NCBI RefSeq assembly: GCF_004564135.1
Contig: NZ_CP038255.1
Location: 2,653,501 to 2,717,500, forward strand
DNA length: 64,000 nt
DNA from: Terasakiella sp. SH-1
Lineage (GTDB): Bacteria; Pseudomonadota; Alphaproteobacteria; Rhodospirillales; Terasakiellaceae
Direction: 5' to 3'
This document shows, piece by piece, positions 47,482-55,890 of this stretch. Within the stretch, counting starts at the first letter, position 1, and every line of letters starts with the position of its first letter. The notes under the pieces were generated by a model. The model had not been told where the DNA came from, ran no database searches, and saw nothing but the letters and a program-made list of their open reading frames with translations. Made by a program: the position numbers and the translations under genes.

Positions 47482-47661
47482 ACGTTTATATTAGCGTTTA
47501 GCGCTGATTTCCATTTGAGGGAAAATCTAGTTCAAACCCACAGTTTACTTGAGGTTTGACTGGTTCCCTCGGGTTGCGATTGCTTTTCTCAAAATTGTTA
47601 ATATCCGTCATTGCAAGCTCTGTGATACATTTGTTTTTTCATCGGGTAAGTCAGTGGGGGC
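47482..47661. other. Intergenic region before the pentapeptide-repeat gene
   Basis: 180 bp with no clear gene. It probably carries the promoter of the next gene; the AGTGGGGGC just before the ATG is its ribosome-binding site. Confidence 0.3.
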
Positions 47662-48558
47662 ATGATGAAATCTATTAAAAAAAGAAACATGCGCAGGGCA
47701 GAAAGTCTTTCGCGGCAAAGGCAAACGCTGCCTCAAGGCCAAGCTGGCATTTCTCCACCAAGAAAGATTAAAGAGATTTGGAAAAGCGCTCACCCAATAC
47801 TTAAAACCTTGTCTCCGATTGAATGGCTGGGTGAATGGGTGGCTTACTGCTTTAAAGCTTCTGCTGGTTTGCGATTGGTTGCTGAATTTATTGCTTTGGC
47901 GATTGTTGTGGTTACGTTTATCGCTTTTTGGCTGGAATACGAGCAACGCGGCATAGATCGAGGAGTGCGTATCGCAACCTTGTTTGCCCAGATCGCTCAG
48001 GTTCATGCCTTGCCTGATGGAAAAGGCTTGAAAGCCTTGACGCCAAGTGTTGAGGCACTGGTGCGTGAAAATGTGCCTATCGAGCGGATTGATTTGAATG
48101 GCGCTGTTTTGGCACAGGCTAATCTCTCTGGGGCCGATCTCTCTGGAGCCGACTTCTCTGGAGGCAACCTCTATAGAGCCAACCTCTCCGGGGCCGATCT
48201 CTCTGAGACCAATCTCTCTGGGGCCAACCTCATTGGGGCCAACCTCTCTGGGGCCAACCTCTATAGCGCCAATATCTCTGGGACCAACCTCATTGGTGCC
48301 GATCTCTCTGAGGCCGGCCTCTATAAGGCCAACCTCGCTGGAGCCAACCTCTATAAGGCCAACCTCGCTGGAGCCAACCTCAGAGGGGCTGACCTCGCTG
48401 GGGCCATCCTCGAAGGGAGCATCCTCATCAGAACGGATTTCGAAAAGGCAAAAAATGTCCCCAGCCTCAAGAGTGCTTTCGCCATTCCCAACAGGCCGCC
48501 CACCAACATACCGGAAGGGGTGGAGATTCCTGCAAAATGGGTTTTGCCTACAAAATAA
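47662..48558 (+). CDS. Membrane-anchored pentapeptide-repeat protein
   Basis: A 298-residue protein with a basic N-terminus, one membrane segment (about 71-91), and about 25 pentapeptide repeats of the A(D/N)LxG type (about 140-265), which fold as a right-handed quadrilateral beta helix. The repeats are nearly identical 15-bp units in DNA, which suggests recent expansion. Pentapeptide proteins can mimic DNA or bind membranes and are common in satellite and plasmid cargo. The specific role is unknown. Confidence 0.85.
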   Translation: MMKSIKKRNMRRAESLSRQRQTLPQGQAGISPPRKIKEIWKSAHPILKTLSPIEWLGEWVAYCFKASAGLRLVAEFIALAIVVVTFIAFWLEYEQRGIDRGVRIATLFAQIAQVHALPDGKGLKALTPSVEALVRENVPIERIDLNGAVLAQANLSGADLSGADFSGGNLYRANLSGADLSETNLSGANLIGANLSGANLYSANISGTNLIGADLSEAGLYKANLAGANLYKANLAGANLRGADLAGAILEGSILIRTDFEKAKNVPSLKSAFAIPNRPPTNIPEGVEIPAKWVLPTK

Positions 48559-48630
48559 CGTCATTGTTTTTACCCTTTAACCGCCGAAGCGATCCCCTTT
48601 ATGATGAGCAGTCATAATAAGTCGCCCCCC

Positions 48631-49338
48631 CTATTTATCTTCGCCAGAAACCAATACCTGCTTAGGTAGCCAGCCGGATTTCATCTGATTGATGGCGTCC
48701 ATAAATTCATGTGATGTCAATTGAGTTGCCGCGAAACAGTCTCTATTGCCTTGCCTGCCCTCAACTTCAATCCGCTCACTAGCTAGTCGTTCAATCATCC
48801 AGGTACAATGAAGCTCCTCAGAATTAAGGGCGTCCCTTGCATTGGCCTTAGCTGGCAAACCACGCTTTTCGATGAGTTTTTTTGCCGTACAGCCAGCAAC
48901 CTCTTTATTGATTGCATCGGTGCAGTTTTTGAAGCCAAAGCCGTTAACACCATGATCTTGCAAGATTTGGGTGAAATGCCTGCGATAAACCAAGCCTTTA
49001 TCCCGCTCTTCCTGCCAAAATAACCCCTGACCATTTAAGGCATCTTCCATTTCATTAAAGCGTTGGATGTAGCATTCTTTGAATTCTGCTGCCTTTTTGC
49101 CTGTGAACCCCATAACCAAGAAAGTGAAACCATCTTTGGTCATCTGGTATGACTTACGTCCTTTCCCTTGATCATCTATATATTCAGCCTCCTTAAAATT
49201 AAGGTGGCGAAATTTTTTTGAACAACCGATGCCTTTAATTTTTTGAATGACATTATCGTGACGTTTTCCGAAATAATCGGCCACATCACGGCTATCAGCA
49301 AAGACCTTACCTTTGAACTGCTTTACGACAGGTAACAC
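48631..49338 (-). CDS. Rha-family phage regulatory protein
   Basis: A 235-residue protein. The N-terminal Rha domain shows VFADSRDVADYFGKRHDNVI and SYQMTKDGFTFLVMGFTGKK, as in phage regulatory and antirepressor proteins. The C-terminal half is less familiar. It faces the cargo genes and is likely part of the element's lysogeny or induction control. Confidence 0.85.
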   Translation of the reverse strand: MLPVVKQFKGKVFADSRDVADYFGKRHDNVIQKIKGIGCSKKFRHLNFKEAEYIDDQGKGRKSYQMTKDGFTFLVMGFTGKKAAEFKECYIQRFNEMEDALNGQGLFWQEERDKGLVYRRHFTQILQDHGVNGFGFKNCTDAINKEVAGCTAKKLIEKRGLPAKANARDALNSEELHCTWMIERLASERIEVEGRQGNRDCFAATQLTSHEFMDAINQMKSGWLPKQVLVSGEDK

Positions 49339-49394
49339 CCCATTGTCCTCCCCTTACTGACCAAACGATATCATCAGGCATAACCGACAGCCCC

Positions 49395-49769
49395 CTATGT
49401 CTTGTTAAGCAGGTTGCCTTCATGCCAGTTCACAAACAGACCATCCTTTTGCATGGCACTGATTAAACGACGGGCATTTTTGCGTGCGGATTTCTGGACA
49501 CCACCCAAGAGGGGTGCATTTTCTTCATGTTCTAAAATGGTACGAATAACGTCATAACAATCAGACAGCAGTGACCCGTTCGGCACATCCAACAGACCTT
49601 GGCGCACCACATCACAAAAGGCGAGATCCACAACCTGAAACGCCAGCATCAACGGACGATCTTCAAAATCCTTCAGGTATTTGGAACTCAGGAATTCAAT
49701 TGCTGTGGCAATATTGGTACGGCGATTTGCATCGTGCCGGGGTAGTGGTGAAATACACACCTGTTCCAT
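49395..49769 (-). CDS. Hypothetical 124-residue protein
   Basis: A soluble mixed-charge protein (IATAIEFLSSKYLKDFEDRP, VQKSARKNARRLISAMQKDG). The start is uncertain: the ATG has GAGGGG immediately before it, without spacing. Located between rha and a divergent small gene. Family not recognised. Confidence 0.45.
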   Translation of the reverse strand: MEQVCISPLPRHDANRRTNIATAIEFLSSKYLKDFEDRPLMLAFQVVDLAFCDVVRQGLLDVPNGSLLSDCYDVIRTILEHEENAPLLGGVQKSARKNARRLISAMQKDGLFVNWHEGNLLNKT

Positions 49770-49946
49770 CCCCTCAGCAAACCAATCTGGCGGGGTGAAA
49801 CTAAAACTCTCAAAAATTTCATTTCTCTGTCCTTACTGTTCAGAATTTGGTACCTCTACCATTATGTTATTATAAGAGTTTCAGAATGGCCAAAGGCCTA
49901 TATGTCAGCTAAAATCTTAAGTCTGGATACATTAAAGGAAGGTAAC

Positions 49947-50228
49947 ATGGCAGATGAACCAACCGATGATGAAGTACGAGCCTATGCTGAAAAATTACGT
50001 GATCGTGGCCGAAACTCCACCATGGAGCAGCTTATAGAAACTTGCCTTGCCTATAACGAAGAGAGCCGCCGGAGTGATCGACTCCATGCGGCTCGAATGC
50101 AAAAATGTAAAGAACGTTTATACGCTTCAATAGAATACGCCTACCATGAGTTACATCGAAAGCCTTTAGATAAAGTTGAAATGCATATGTATCGACAATG
50201 GCTTATTGAAAAACAGGGGAAATCATAA
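49947..50228 (+). CDS. Hypothetical 93-residue helical protein
   Basis: From the ATG at 49947, which has a perfect AAAGGAAGG site 5 nt upstream; an earlier ATG at 49902 lacks one. Acidic N-terminus (MADEPTDDEVRAYAEKLRDR), then basic helices. It is divergent from the minus-strand small gene at 49,395. Function unknown. Confidence 0.5.
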   Translation: MADEPTDDEVRAYAEKLRDRGRNSTMEQLIETCLAYNEESRRSDRLHAARMQKCKERLYASIEYAYHELHRKPLDKVEMHMYRQWLIEKQGKS

Positions 50229-50261
50229 CAATTCGCCTAACTAAAAACTTTAATGTCCCTA

Positions 50262-50420
50262 TTATGAAAATACTTGAAGCATCCTTTGCAGGAATTCATT
50301 TATCACCTCATCGGGACAATCTGCCGACCTCAATAAGTTAACAATTTTTGCATATTCAGGATCGTCTACTAAGCTATAGTCAGATTTTGGCGTAGACTTG
50401 AATTCAATAACATTACTCAT
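50262..50420 (-). CDS. Hypothetical 52-residue small protein
   Basis: A short frame with a strong GAGGAAG site 6 nt before its ATG, just 9 nt beyond the stop of the preceding minus-strand gene. It reads MSNVIEFKSTPKSDYSLVDD and ends FLQRMLQVFS. The tight spacing and good ribosome-binding site argue it is real, the last gene of a three-gene operon. Confidence 0.55.
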   Translation of the reverse strand: MSNVIEFKSTPKSDYSLVDDPEYAKIVNLLRSADCPDEVINEFLQRMLQVFS

Positions 50421-50429
50421 TATTCTTCC

Positions 50430-50690
50430 TCAATCAAACCTTTGCCATTTATGCGTTTCACCGACAATCGTCAGAGAACCCCATAAACGCCCATCCGCCT
50501 CAAAATAGTCCAAACCATCCTCTCGTACGGCTGTATGTAAAGGTCCTGCCCCATTTCCTCGCCTTGATTTTATGTCTGTTGCGAATGCACAAAAAGCTCC
50601 TTTTTCGCTTTCAGTCATCAATGAATATTCGTGCAAAATCTTTTGCATACTTTCTTCTTTTCCTTGTGTGATTCCTTTAGTGGTTTTCAT
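50430..50690 (-). CDS. Hypothetical 86-residue protein
   Basis: From the ATG at 50690 (GAAGGGG upstream) the protein reads MKTTKGITQGKEESMQKILH and ends LWGSLTIVGETHKWQRFD. An earlier in-frame ATG at 50720 would overlap the preceding gene. Middle gene of the minus-strand operon 51,045-50,262. Family not recognised. Confidence 0.5.
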   Translation of the reverse strand: MKTTKGITQGKEESMQKILHEYSLMTESEKGAFCAFATDIKSRRGNGAGPLHTAVREDGLDYFEADGRLWGSLTIVGETHKWQRFD

Positions 50691-50703
50691 CTCTGCCCCT
50701 TCT

Positions 50704-51045
50704 TTACCAACAAGCCGCATAATAAGCGGCGCACTGAGATCGGGATTTCATTGAAACTGGCATCTGTCTGACATTATTACGCTTTAAAGAATGAAAACAG
50801 ATGTCTGCTGTTACCAATTCCGCCCGATCCGCTTTAATTAAAGCCCAAGCCCTTTTCAGAGCTTCTTTAAGGTATTGGCGAACAGAACCGCCAAAATCTT
50901 CCTGGGCTTCCTGAGCAATGGCCCACGCCATACGCATCACCTTCTTCGCCAGCGCCGTTACATAGACTTTCTGAACTGACACAAACGCCTGACGTTTGCC
51001 TTGCTCCCAATTACGGCTAAATACTGATTTCATCCGGTAACGCAT
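50704..51045 (-). CDS. Hypothetical 113-residue basic protein
   Basis: A basic helical protein (GKRQAFVSVQKVYVTALAKK, WAIAQEAQEDFGGSVRQYLK). It faces away from the Xre gene across a TGTACA-rich operator, so its operon is probably one arm of the element's regulatory switch. Family not recognised. Confidence 0.5.
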   Translation of the reverse strand: MRYRMKSVFSRNWEQGKRQAFVSVQKVYVTALAKKVMRMAWAIAQEAQEDFGGSVRQYLKEALKRAWALIKADRAELVTADICFHSLKRNNVRQMPVSMKSRSQCAAYYAACW

Positions 51046-51081
51046 TGCATGAACTCCATATTGATTTCATCATCATCAATA

Positions 51082-51150
51082 TGTACACTGTACACACAAA
51101 CAGGTCACAAGTCAATACATTGTACAAATACAAATGGACACAGTACACAT
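51082..51150. promoter_or_regulatory. TGTACA-repeat operator between divergent operons
   Basis: TGTACACTGTACAC (51082-51095), TGTACA (51121-51126) and AGTACAC (51142) recur in 70 bp between the minus-strand small-gene operon and the Xre gene, overlapping the latter's start. Such repeats are typical binding sites of an Xre autorepressor. Confidence 0.65.
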
Positions 51151-51391
51151 GATAAACAAAGAACAAGTCAAAATGGCCCGAGCAGCATTGAGCTGGGGGG
51201 TCCGTGAATTAGCAGAAAAAGCAGGAACAACCGCCAACACTGTAAGTCGGTTTGAAAATGGTGCAGACGCAAAAGTTAGTACGCTTGAAGGTATTCAGGT
51301 AGCCCTTGAAAGCGCTGGTATTGTGTTCATAGAAAATGGTGCCCAGAGCCTAGAGGGTGGTATTGGCATAAGGCTAAAGGAAAAAACATGA
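51134..51391 (+). CDS. Xre-family HTH regulator
   Basis: An 85-residue protein whose core (KMARAALSWGVRELAEKAGT, NTVSRFENGADAKVSTLEGI) is a compact Cro/C1-type helix-turn-helix, followed by a short tail. The family start pattern favours the second Met at 51149. The gene overlaps the next by ATGA, so the pair is translationally coupled. It probably binds the adjacent TGTACA repeats. Confidence 0.8.
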   Translation: MDTVHMINKEQVKMARAALSWGVRELAEKAGTTANTVSRFENGADAKVSTLEGIQVALESAGIVFIENGAQSLEGGIGIRLKEKT

Positions 51392-52311
51392 TACCAAGAT
51401 ATCTTGATATTTGGCTGACCATGAGGGACATTCTTTCTAAAAGAGGCATTCATGACGAACCTGATTTTTTTGATACGCCCGATTATATCTTTGCCGATCC
51501 TGACTATGAAACAATCTACTTTATTCAATCAGAACTCAAAGCTCATGAACAATTGGGCTTTGTACCACCGTTGTATGAAGCACTGAAAGTCAGCAGCGAT
51601 AGTGGCATTATGGTTCCCGGCTTAACCGAGGCATTCGGACAAACTTATTTCACCTATATAAACGAGGACCGAAAAAAAGGAAAAACAAAGGCCCAAAGAG
51701 ACCATGACGCTTATGAAAGATACTGTGACCTATTTGAAAGATGGTTGATAATCTGGAATGAAGTAATAGATAAGAGGACTATAAGCGCTATGGGGATAAA
51801 AGATATTCCCGCATCAAGAGGAACAACTCTTAAAGAAGTCTTGGAAAATTTGGTAGGTGAGAAAGATTTTGAAATTGCATCCGAAGCAATAATCGAAATG
51901 GCACACAATTCCCCTGACACAAAGTTTCTTCGCAAACGAGATCGCGGCGGGAACTTAACAGACGCAATAATCACCCCTCAAACTCTTATGAAAAGCTTTG
52001 ATGAGTTCAGAACGAAATATGACCAAAATGGTTGGGTGTATGCTCCTTGCCTAGATTTTACAGGATTCATAAAACGCAATGATAATCCCCACAATACCGC
52101 TGGCGGTTTTTATTTTCGAAGTCCTTGGGTATTTCTCGCATTTACCGAAATTGTCAGACTGTTTAGAAAACCATCCAGCTTGTTAACAAGCCTTAAGGAT
52201 ATTCAGAAGGACCCAAACTTTCGGAAATCAGCAATTTTCAACAATTATCCAGTAGCTATGGACGCTGCTTTGCAGTTAGCTCAAAGATATTATGAAAGAA
52301 AATTTGGATAA
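51388..52311 (+). CDS. Uncharacterised 307-residue protein coupled to the Xre regulator
   Basis: Overlaps the Xre stop by 4 bp. It begins MIPRYLDIWLTMRDILSKRG, has acidic patches (DEPDFFDTPDYIFADPDYE) and no membrane segment or motif I know. An Xre gene coupled to a larger unknown protein is the layout of many type II toxin-antitoxin pairs and of phage repressor operons. I cannot tell which. Composition is more AT-rich than the primase operon. Confidence 0.55.
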   Translation: MIPRYLDIWLTMRDILSKRGIHDEPDFFDTPDYIFADPDYETIYFIQSELKAHEQLGFVPPLYEALKVSSDSGIMVPGLTEAFGQTYFTYINEDRKKGKTKAQRDHDAYERYCDLFERWLIIWNEVIDKRTISAMGIKDIPASRGTTLKEVLENLVGEKDFEIASEAIIEMAHNSPDTKFLRKRDRGGNLTDAIITPQTLMKSFDEFRTKYDQNGWVYAPCLDFTGFIKRNDNPHNTAGGFYFRSPWVFLAFTEIVRLFRKPSSLLTSLKDIQKDPNFRKSAIFNNYPVAMDAALQLAQRYYERKFG

Positions 52312-52467
52312 AATGATATCCACTCAAAATAGTACTTTTTGAGTGGAACGGCTATATCTCAGTACATTCAAATTGGATACCACCCTAATTGGCCCTTTTA
52401 GCTTCGTTGGTACACACTTCAAATTTACCAATAGTGACCGTGTTCTTCATTTTTAGGAAACACGATC
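52312..52467. other. Intergenic region before the alpA-primase operon
   Basis: 155 bp. ACTCAAAATAGTACTTTTTGAGT at 52322-52343 is a perfect inverted pair (ACTCAAAA/TTTTGAGT) and a likely terminator for the Xre operon. The promoter of the alpA-like operon should follow; AATTTACCAATAG is shared with the same place in element A (28,910). Confidence 0.5.
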
Positions 52468-52752
52468 ATGAACTCTTCTATTAAATCTCCCTATCTTCCT
52501 GACAACGTTGCAAACAATGAACCCGCAGGTCGTCCCATTCCAACCGATCCGGACGCTCTATTGTTTCCAGCAGAAGCTGGCTATTTATTAGGTAACAGTA
52601 CAGGGACACTTGCTAATTGGCGAGTTCAAGGCAAAGGCCCTTCGTTCATCACTTGTGGGCGTAAACAAATCCGCTACCGCCGCACTGATGTCTTACGATG
52701 GATTGCTGACAACAGCTTTTCTTCCACTTCAGAAGCAGGTGTCGGCCAATGA
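52468..52752 (+). CDS. AlpA/excisionase-type HTH protein
   Basis: A 94-residue protein of the AlpA/MerR HTH group: ALLFPAEAAGYLLGNSTGTLA-like region, then KQIRYRRTDVLRWIADNSFS. In P4-like elements and PICIs, AlpA drives excision and activates the operon. It starts the four-gene replication operon, each gene overlapping the next by 4-8 bp. Homologous to 29,008. Confidence 0.8.
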   Translation: MNSSIKSPYLPDNVANNEPAGRPIPTDPDALLFPAEAGYLLGNSTGTLANWRVQGKGPSFITCGRKQIRYRRTDVLRWIADNSFSSTSEAGVGQ

Positions 52753-53105
52753 TTATTGCAAAATCCTCTTCCGACTTTATCTGTGACGTTTCGCCTGTAA
52801 TTGCCCGTCACTTGAGAGCTCTATACAGAACTGCCGGTGACGATGCAGAACGTTTGGCACAAGACTTTTTGAAAACCTCACGCAATCCGCAATATCAGAC
52901 TTGGGCAAAGTCCTATGTCAGATTTGGACATTTACACTGCTGGAAGGCCAATGCTGCACGTATGATTTCCAGCCGCTGTGAAGACCTGATGCTATCAGGT
53001 GGTGGGGCACTGGATATCAAATGCGCCCTTAATTCTGAGGCGGCAATCTACGATGAGGCGAGAAGTATCTTTAAACAATTTGCTGCCAAGGGGGTGAGCC
53101 AATGA
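52749..53105 (+). CDS. Conserved hypothetical protein of the replication operon
   Basis: A 118-residue protein overlapping the alpA-like stop by 4 bp. Helical (VIARHLRALYRTAGDDAERL, NAARMISSRCEDLMLSGGGA). It has the same place as the 102-residue gene of element A. A DNA-binding or primase-accessory role is inferred from position only. Confidence 0.6.
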   Translation: MIIAKSSSDFICDVSPVIARHLRALYRTAGDDAERLAQDFLKTSRNPQYQTWAKSYVRFGHLHCWKANAARMISSRCEDLMLSGGGALDIKCALNSEAAIYDEARSIFKQFAAKGVSQ

Positions 53106-53407
53106 CCCAGCGCATCGACTTCGAAAAGATAAATCGTACTGCCCTGTCCTGCCTCCCCTCCATTCTGGCGCGTTGGTTGCCGGATGGCAAAACCCAAGGG
53201 GCAGAGTATGTCGCAAAAAACCCGCTGCGCAATGACCGGCATAGCGGCAGCTTCAAGGTTAATCTTTATTCCGGCAAATGGGGTGACTTTGCTACAGGTG
53301 ACAGTGGCGGCGACATTGTCAGCCTTGGCGCTTTCCTAACCGGCATTAGCCAGAAAGAATCTGCTTTGGCCTTGGCCGAGATGCTAGGGGTTGATGCCTA
53401 TGAGTAA
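53102..53407 (+). CDS. Primase N-terminal-like protein
   Basis: A 101-residue protein: ALSCLPSILARWLPDGKTQG, GSFKVNLYSGKWGDFATGD and SGGDIVSLGAF. It resembles the region between the zinc finger and the Toprim fold of phage primases, split off as its own gene. It overlaps both neighbours, so it is made together with the primase and probably binds it. Confidence 0.7.
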   Translation: MTQRIDFEKINRTALSCLPSILARWLPDGKTQGAEYVAKNPLRNDRHSGSFKVNLYSGKWGDFATGDSGGDIVSLGAFLTGISQKESALALAEMLGVDAYE

Positions 53408-55631
53408 GGATAAGGCTGAAATCTTCCGGCCACTTGGTGAAAATGAAAAGAAACCCGCCCAGCGCCCTCGTTCAAACAACAAGGGCGATTGGGAGCCCTT
53501 GCTTCTTGTGCCTGCTCATGCCGGTGAGCCGCGACCACATTATAAACATGGTGACGCGGATACTAAATATTACTATCGCAGCGTGACAGGGGAGCTGATC
53601 TGTATCGTCCATCGCTTCGATCTACCCGGTGGTGGCAAAGAAGTAATCCCGGCCAGCTATTGCACGAACTCAAAACTTGGCAAGACACAATGGCGCTGGA
53701 TGGCTCCACTTGAGCCTCGTCCTATCTATAATGCTCACCTTTTGGCACAATTCCCCGATGCGCCGGTTATCTTATGTGAAGGCGAGAAAGCAGCCGATGC
53801 CTGTGCGCGGCTAATGCCAAAAGCTATTGCAGTGACCACATTGGGTGGATCGAACGCAGCCAAACATGCCAATTGGGGCACTCTCGCTAAGCGTCGCGTT
53901 GTCATCTGGCCTGACGCCGATGCTCCGGGCATGAAATATGCCGGATATGCTGCAAAGGCGCTGGCCGAGGTTTCTGCACAGGTTTCCATATGCCGACCAC
54001 CTGACAATGTTTATGAAGGCTGGGATGCTGCGGACGCCGAGTTAGATGGCTGGGACGAGGATAAAACCCTTACTTTCTTGCGGGAAGCTAAACCGGCAGA
54101 TGAGATATTAAACTCAAAAGAGGGGCACACAGAGACAGGCAAGGACAAGACGGGCCGAACAGGGAAGAAAAAGGGGGCGGCTTCATCTGATACAGAAGAA
54201 AGCAGCGGTCGTATTCCTCAGCGTGATTTACTTATTTCCATCATAGATGAGATTGAGCTTTGGCATGACGATGACCGTAATGCCTATGCGTCTATTCACA
54301 TAAACGGACATTGGGAAAACTGGCCGATCCGCTCTAGGGATTTCAGGATATGGCTATCCGGTCGCTATTATAAAGAATTTGGAGGAGCGATAGGAAGTCA
54401 GGCGCTGGAAGATGGTCTTAAGGTTATGGAATCTGAGGCAATCCACGAAAGCCCTCAACGCCAAGTATGTCGCCGTATCGGTGGCCTAAATGGCAATGTC
54501 TATTTGGATTTATGTGACAAAGCTTGGAAGGCCGTAGAAGTAACGGCGCACGGTTGGTGTGTGATAGACCGTGCGCCAGTTAAGTTCTTACGCTCCAATT
54601 CCATGCAGCCTTTGCCGGAACCGGAAGAAGGCGTAACTATAGAACGAATGCGCGACTTCATCAATACAGGCACAGAAGATGATTTCAGGCTTATTGTCGC
54701 CTGGCTGGTCGGTGCTTTAAGGCCCGATGGCCCATACCCCATACTCTTAATCAATGGGCAACAGGGCTCATCTAAATCTACTGTATCACGTTTCTTGCGC
54801 GACTTGATCGACCCAAATCGGTCCTCTATCCGTTCTCAGCCCCGTGATGAACGCGACTTGATGGTCTCTGCCGTAAACAACAGGGTATTGGTTTATGACA
54901 ATGTTTCAGGTGTTTCCCCATGGCTATCAGACGCGCTGTGTCGCTTAGCCACTGGTGGCGGCTATGCCACACGGGAATTACACAGTGATCAGGGTGAGAC
55001 TGTTCTGGAAGCCCAGCGCCCCATGTTGATGAACGGTATCCCCGGCCTTGCTTCCCGGCCAGATTTAGGAGATCGATCAATTGTTATCGAACTCCCGACA
55101 ATTCCAGAAAACCAGCGCCGCACTATGAAAGAAGTAAAGAAGACATTTGAAGAGGCCCGACCTGGTGTGCTTGGGGCCTTACTGGATGCTGTATCCGCTG
55201 CAATACGCAATATTGAAACCGTTCAAATGAAAGAAGCGCCCCGCATGGCTGACTTCGCTGAATGGATCACAGCCGCTGAACAGGGACTTGGCTGGATTGA
55301 AAATTCCTTTGTGCCGGTCTTTAAAGAAAACAGAGAGAATGCCATTCGCCTGAGTGTAGAAGATGATCCGCTGATACAGGCTATCATTCAGATCGTCGAT
55401 GAAGGTACACGTTATAAAGGAACGGCCAGCGCCTTACTTGAACGCATTAACGGCTATGTACCTGATACAACCCGGCGTGCAGGTCATTGGCCCAAGACAC
55501 CATCTGGCATGGGAACAGCGATGAAACGTATTGCGCCGAGCTTACGTACCATCGGCATTCATACCGAGCGTGCTAAAAGCGGGGATCGTTTCTGGCTTAT
55601 TGAGAGAATCTCAGAACCATCCGATCCGTAA
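53400..55631 (+). CDS. Toprim primase with superfamily 3/P4-like ATPase domain
   Basis: About 743 residues from the ATG at 53400, which overlaps the previous stop. The Toprim domain (about 122-200) shows APVILCEGEKAAD (catalytic Glu) and VVIWPDADAPG (DxD motif). A basic linker (about 240-275) follows. The ATPase has Walker A INGQQGSSKSTVSRF (about 454-468) and a VLVYDNVSG Walker B-like strand. A C-terminal winged helix (PSGMGTAMKRIAPSLRTIGI) ends it. It would prime and unwind the excised element for replication. Two broken copies lie in the left part of the region. Confidence 0.85.
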   Translation: MSKDKAEIFRPLGENEKKPAQRPRSNNKGDWEPLLLVPAHAGEPRPHYKHGDADTKYYYRSVTGELICIVHRFDLPGGGKEVIPASYCTNSKLGKTQWRWMAPLEPRPIYNAHLLAQFPDAPVILCEGEKAADACARLMPKAIAVTTLGGSNAAKHANWGTLAKRRVVIWPDADAPGMKYAGYAAKALAEVSAQVSICRPPDNVYEGWDAADAELDGWDEDKTLTFLREAKPADEILNSKEGHTETGKDKTGRTGKKKGAASSDTEESSGRIPQRDLLISIIDEIELWHDDDRNAYASIHINGHWENWPIRSRDFRIWLSGRYYKEFGGAIGSQALEDGLKVMESEAIHESPQRQVCRRIGGLNGNVYLDLCDKAWKAVEVTAHGWCVIDRAPVKFLRSNSMQPLPEPEEGVTIERMRDFINTGTEDDFRLIVAWLVGALRPDGPYPILLINGQQGSSKSTVSRFLRDLIDPNRSSIRSQPRDERDLMVSAVNNRVLVYDNVSGVSPWLSDALCRLATGGGYATRELHSDQGETVLEAQRPMLMNGIPGLASRPDLGDRSIVIELPTIPENQRRTMKEVKKTFEEARPGVLGALLDAVSAAIRNIETVQMKEAPRMADFAEWITAAEQGLGWIENSFVPVFKENRENAIRLSVEDDPLIQAIIQIVDEGTRYKGTASALLERINGYVPDTTRRAGHWPKTPSGMGTAMKRIAPSLRTIGIHTERAKSGDRFWLIERISEPSDP

Positions 55632-55890
55632 GTTATTCAATGACCTATTATCCCACCCCCTCTTTCTCTCTATAGCCGCAAGCCCTTAATACATGTCCGT
55701 TTAAACCACCCTGTGGCTCATCTGGATAATTTCATCCCCACCCTCAGCACATAGTCCCATGGGTCCCTCTGACCCTTTATTCCACGAGCGGGTCAGCGGA
55801 GGCGCGGCCTTTCTCTGGTTTTTAATTTTATTTTATCTATTGATTTTTGTTTTGGTTTTTATTTTAATTTCAATACTTTAGGAGAATACA
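55632..55890. other. Intergenic region between primase and small terminase, with a hairpin
   Basis: About 260 bp: GC-rich pyrimidine tracts (CCCACCCCCTCTTTCTC), then a 7-bp perfect hairpin (CTGACCC 55769-55775 / GGGTCAG 55790-55796), then a T-rich run before the Nu1-like gene. A pac/cos-type packaging site next to the small terminase gene is possible; there is no direct evidence for it. Confidence 0.4.

Noticed and set aside
48116-48420. Tandem short repeats that could suggest a CRISPR or minisatellite
   Set aside because: They are in-frame 15-bp pentapeptide codons with no spacers, so neither a CRISPR nor non-coding.
47608-48564. Long minus-strand frame of 318 codons and a plus-strand frame at 48098-48580
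   Set aside because: Both are shadows of the 15-bp pentapeptide-repeat DNA. Their apparent repeats are translations of the same units in other frames.
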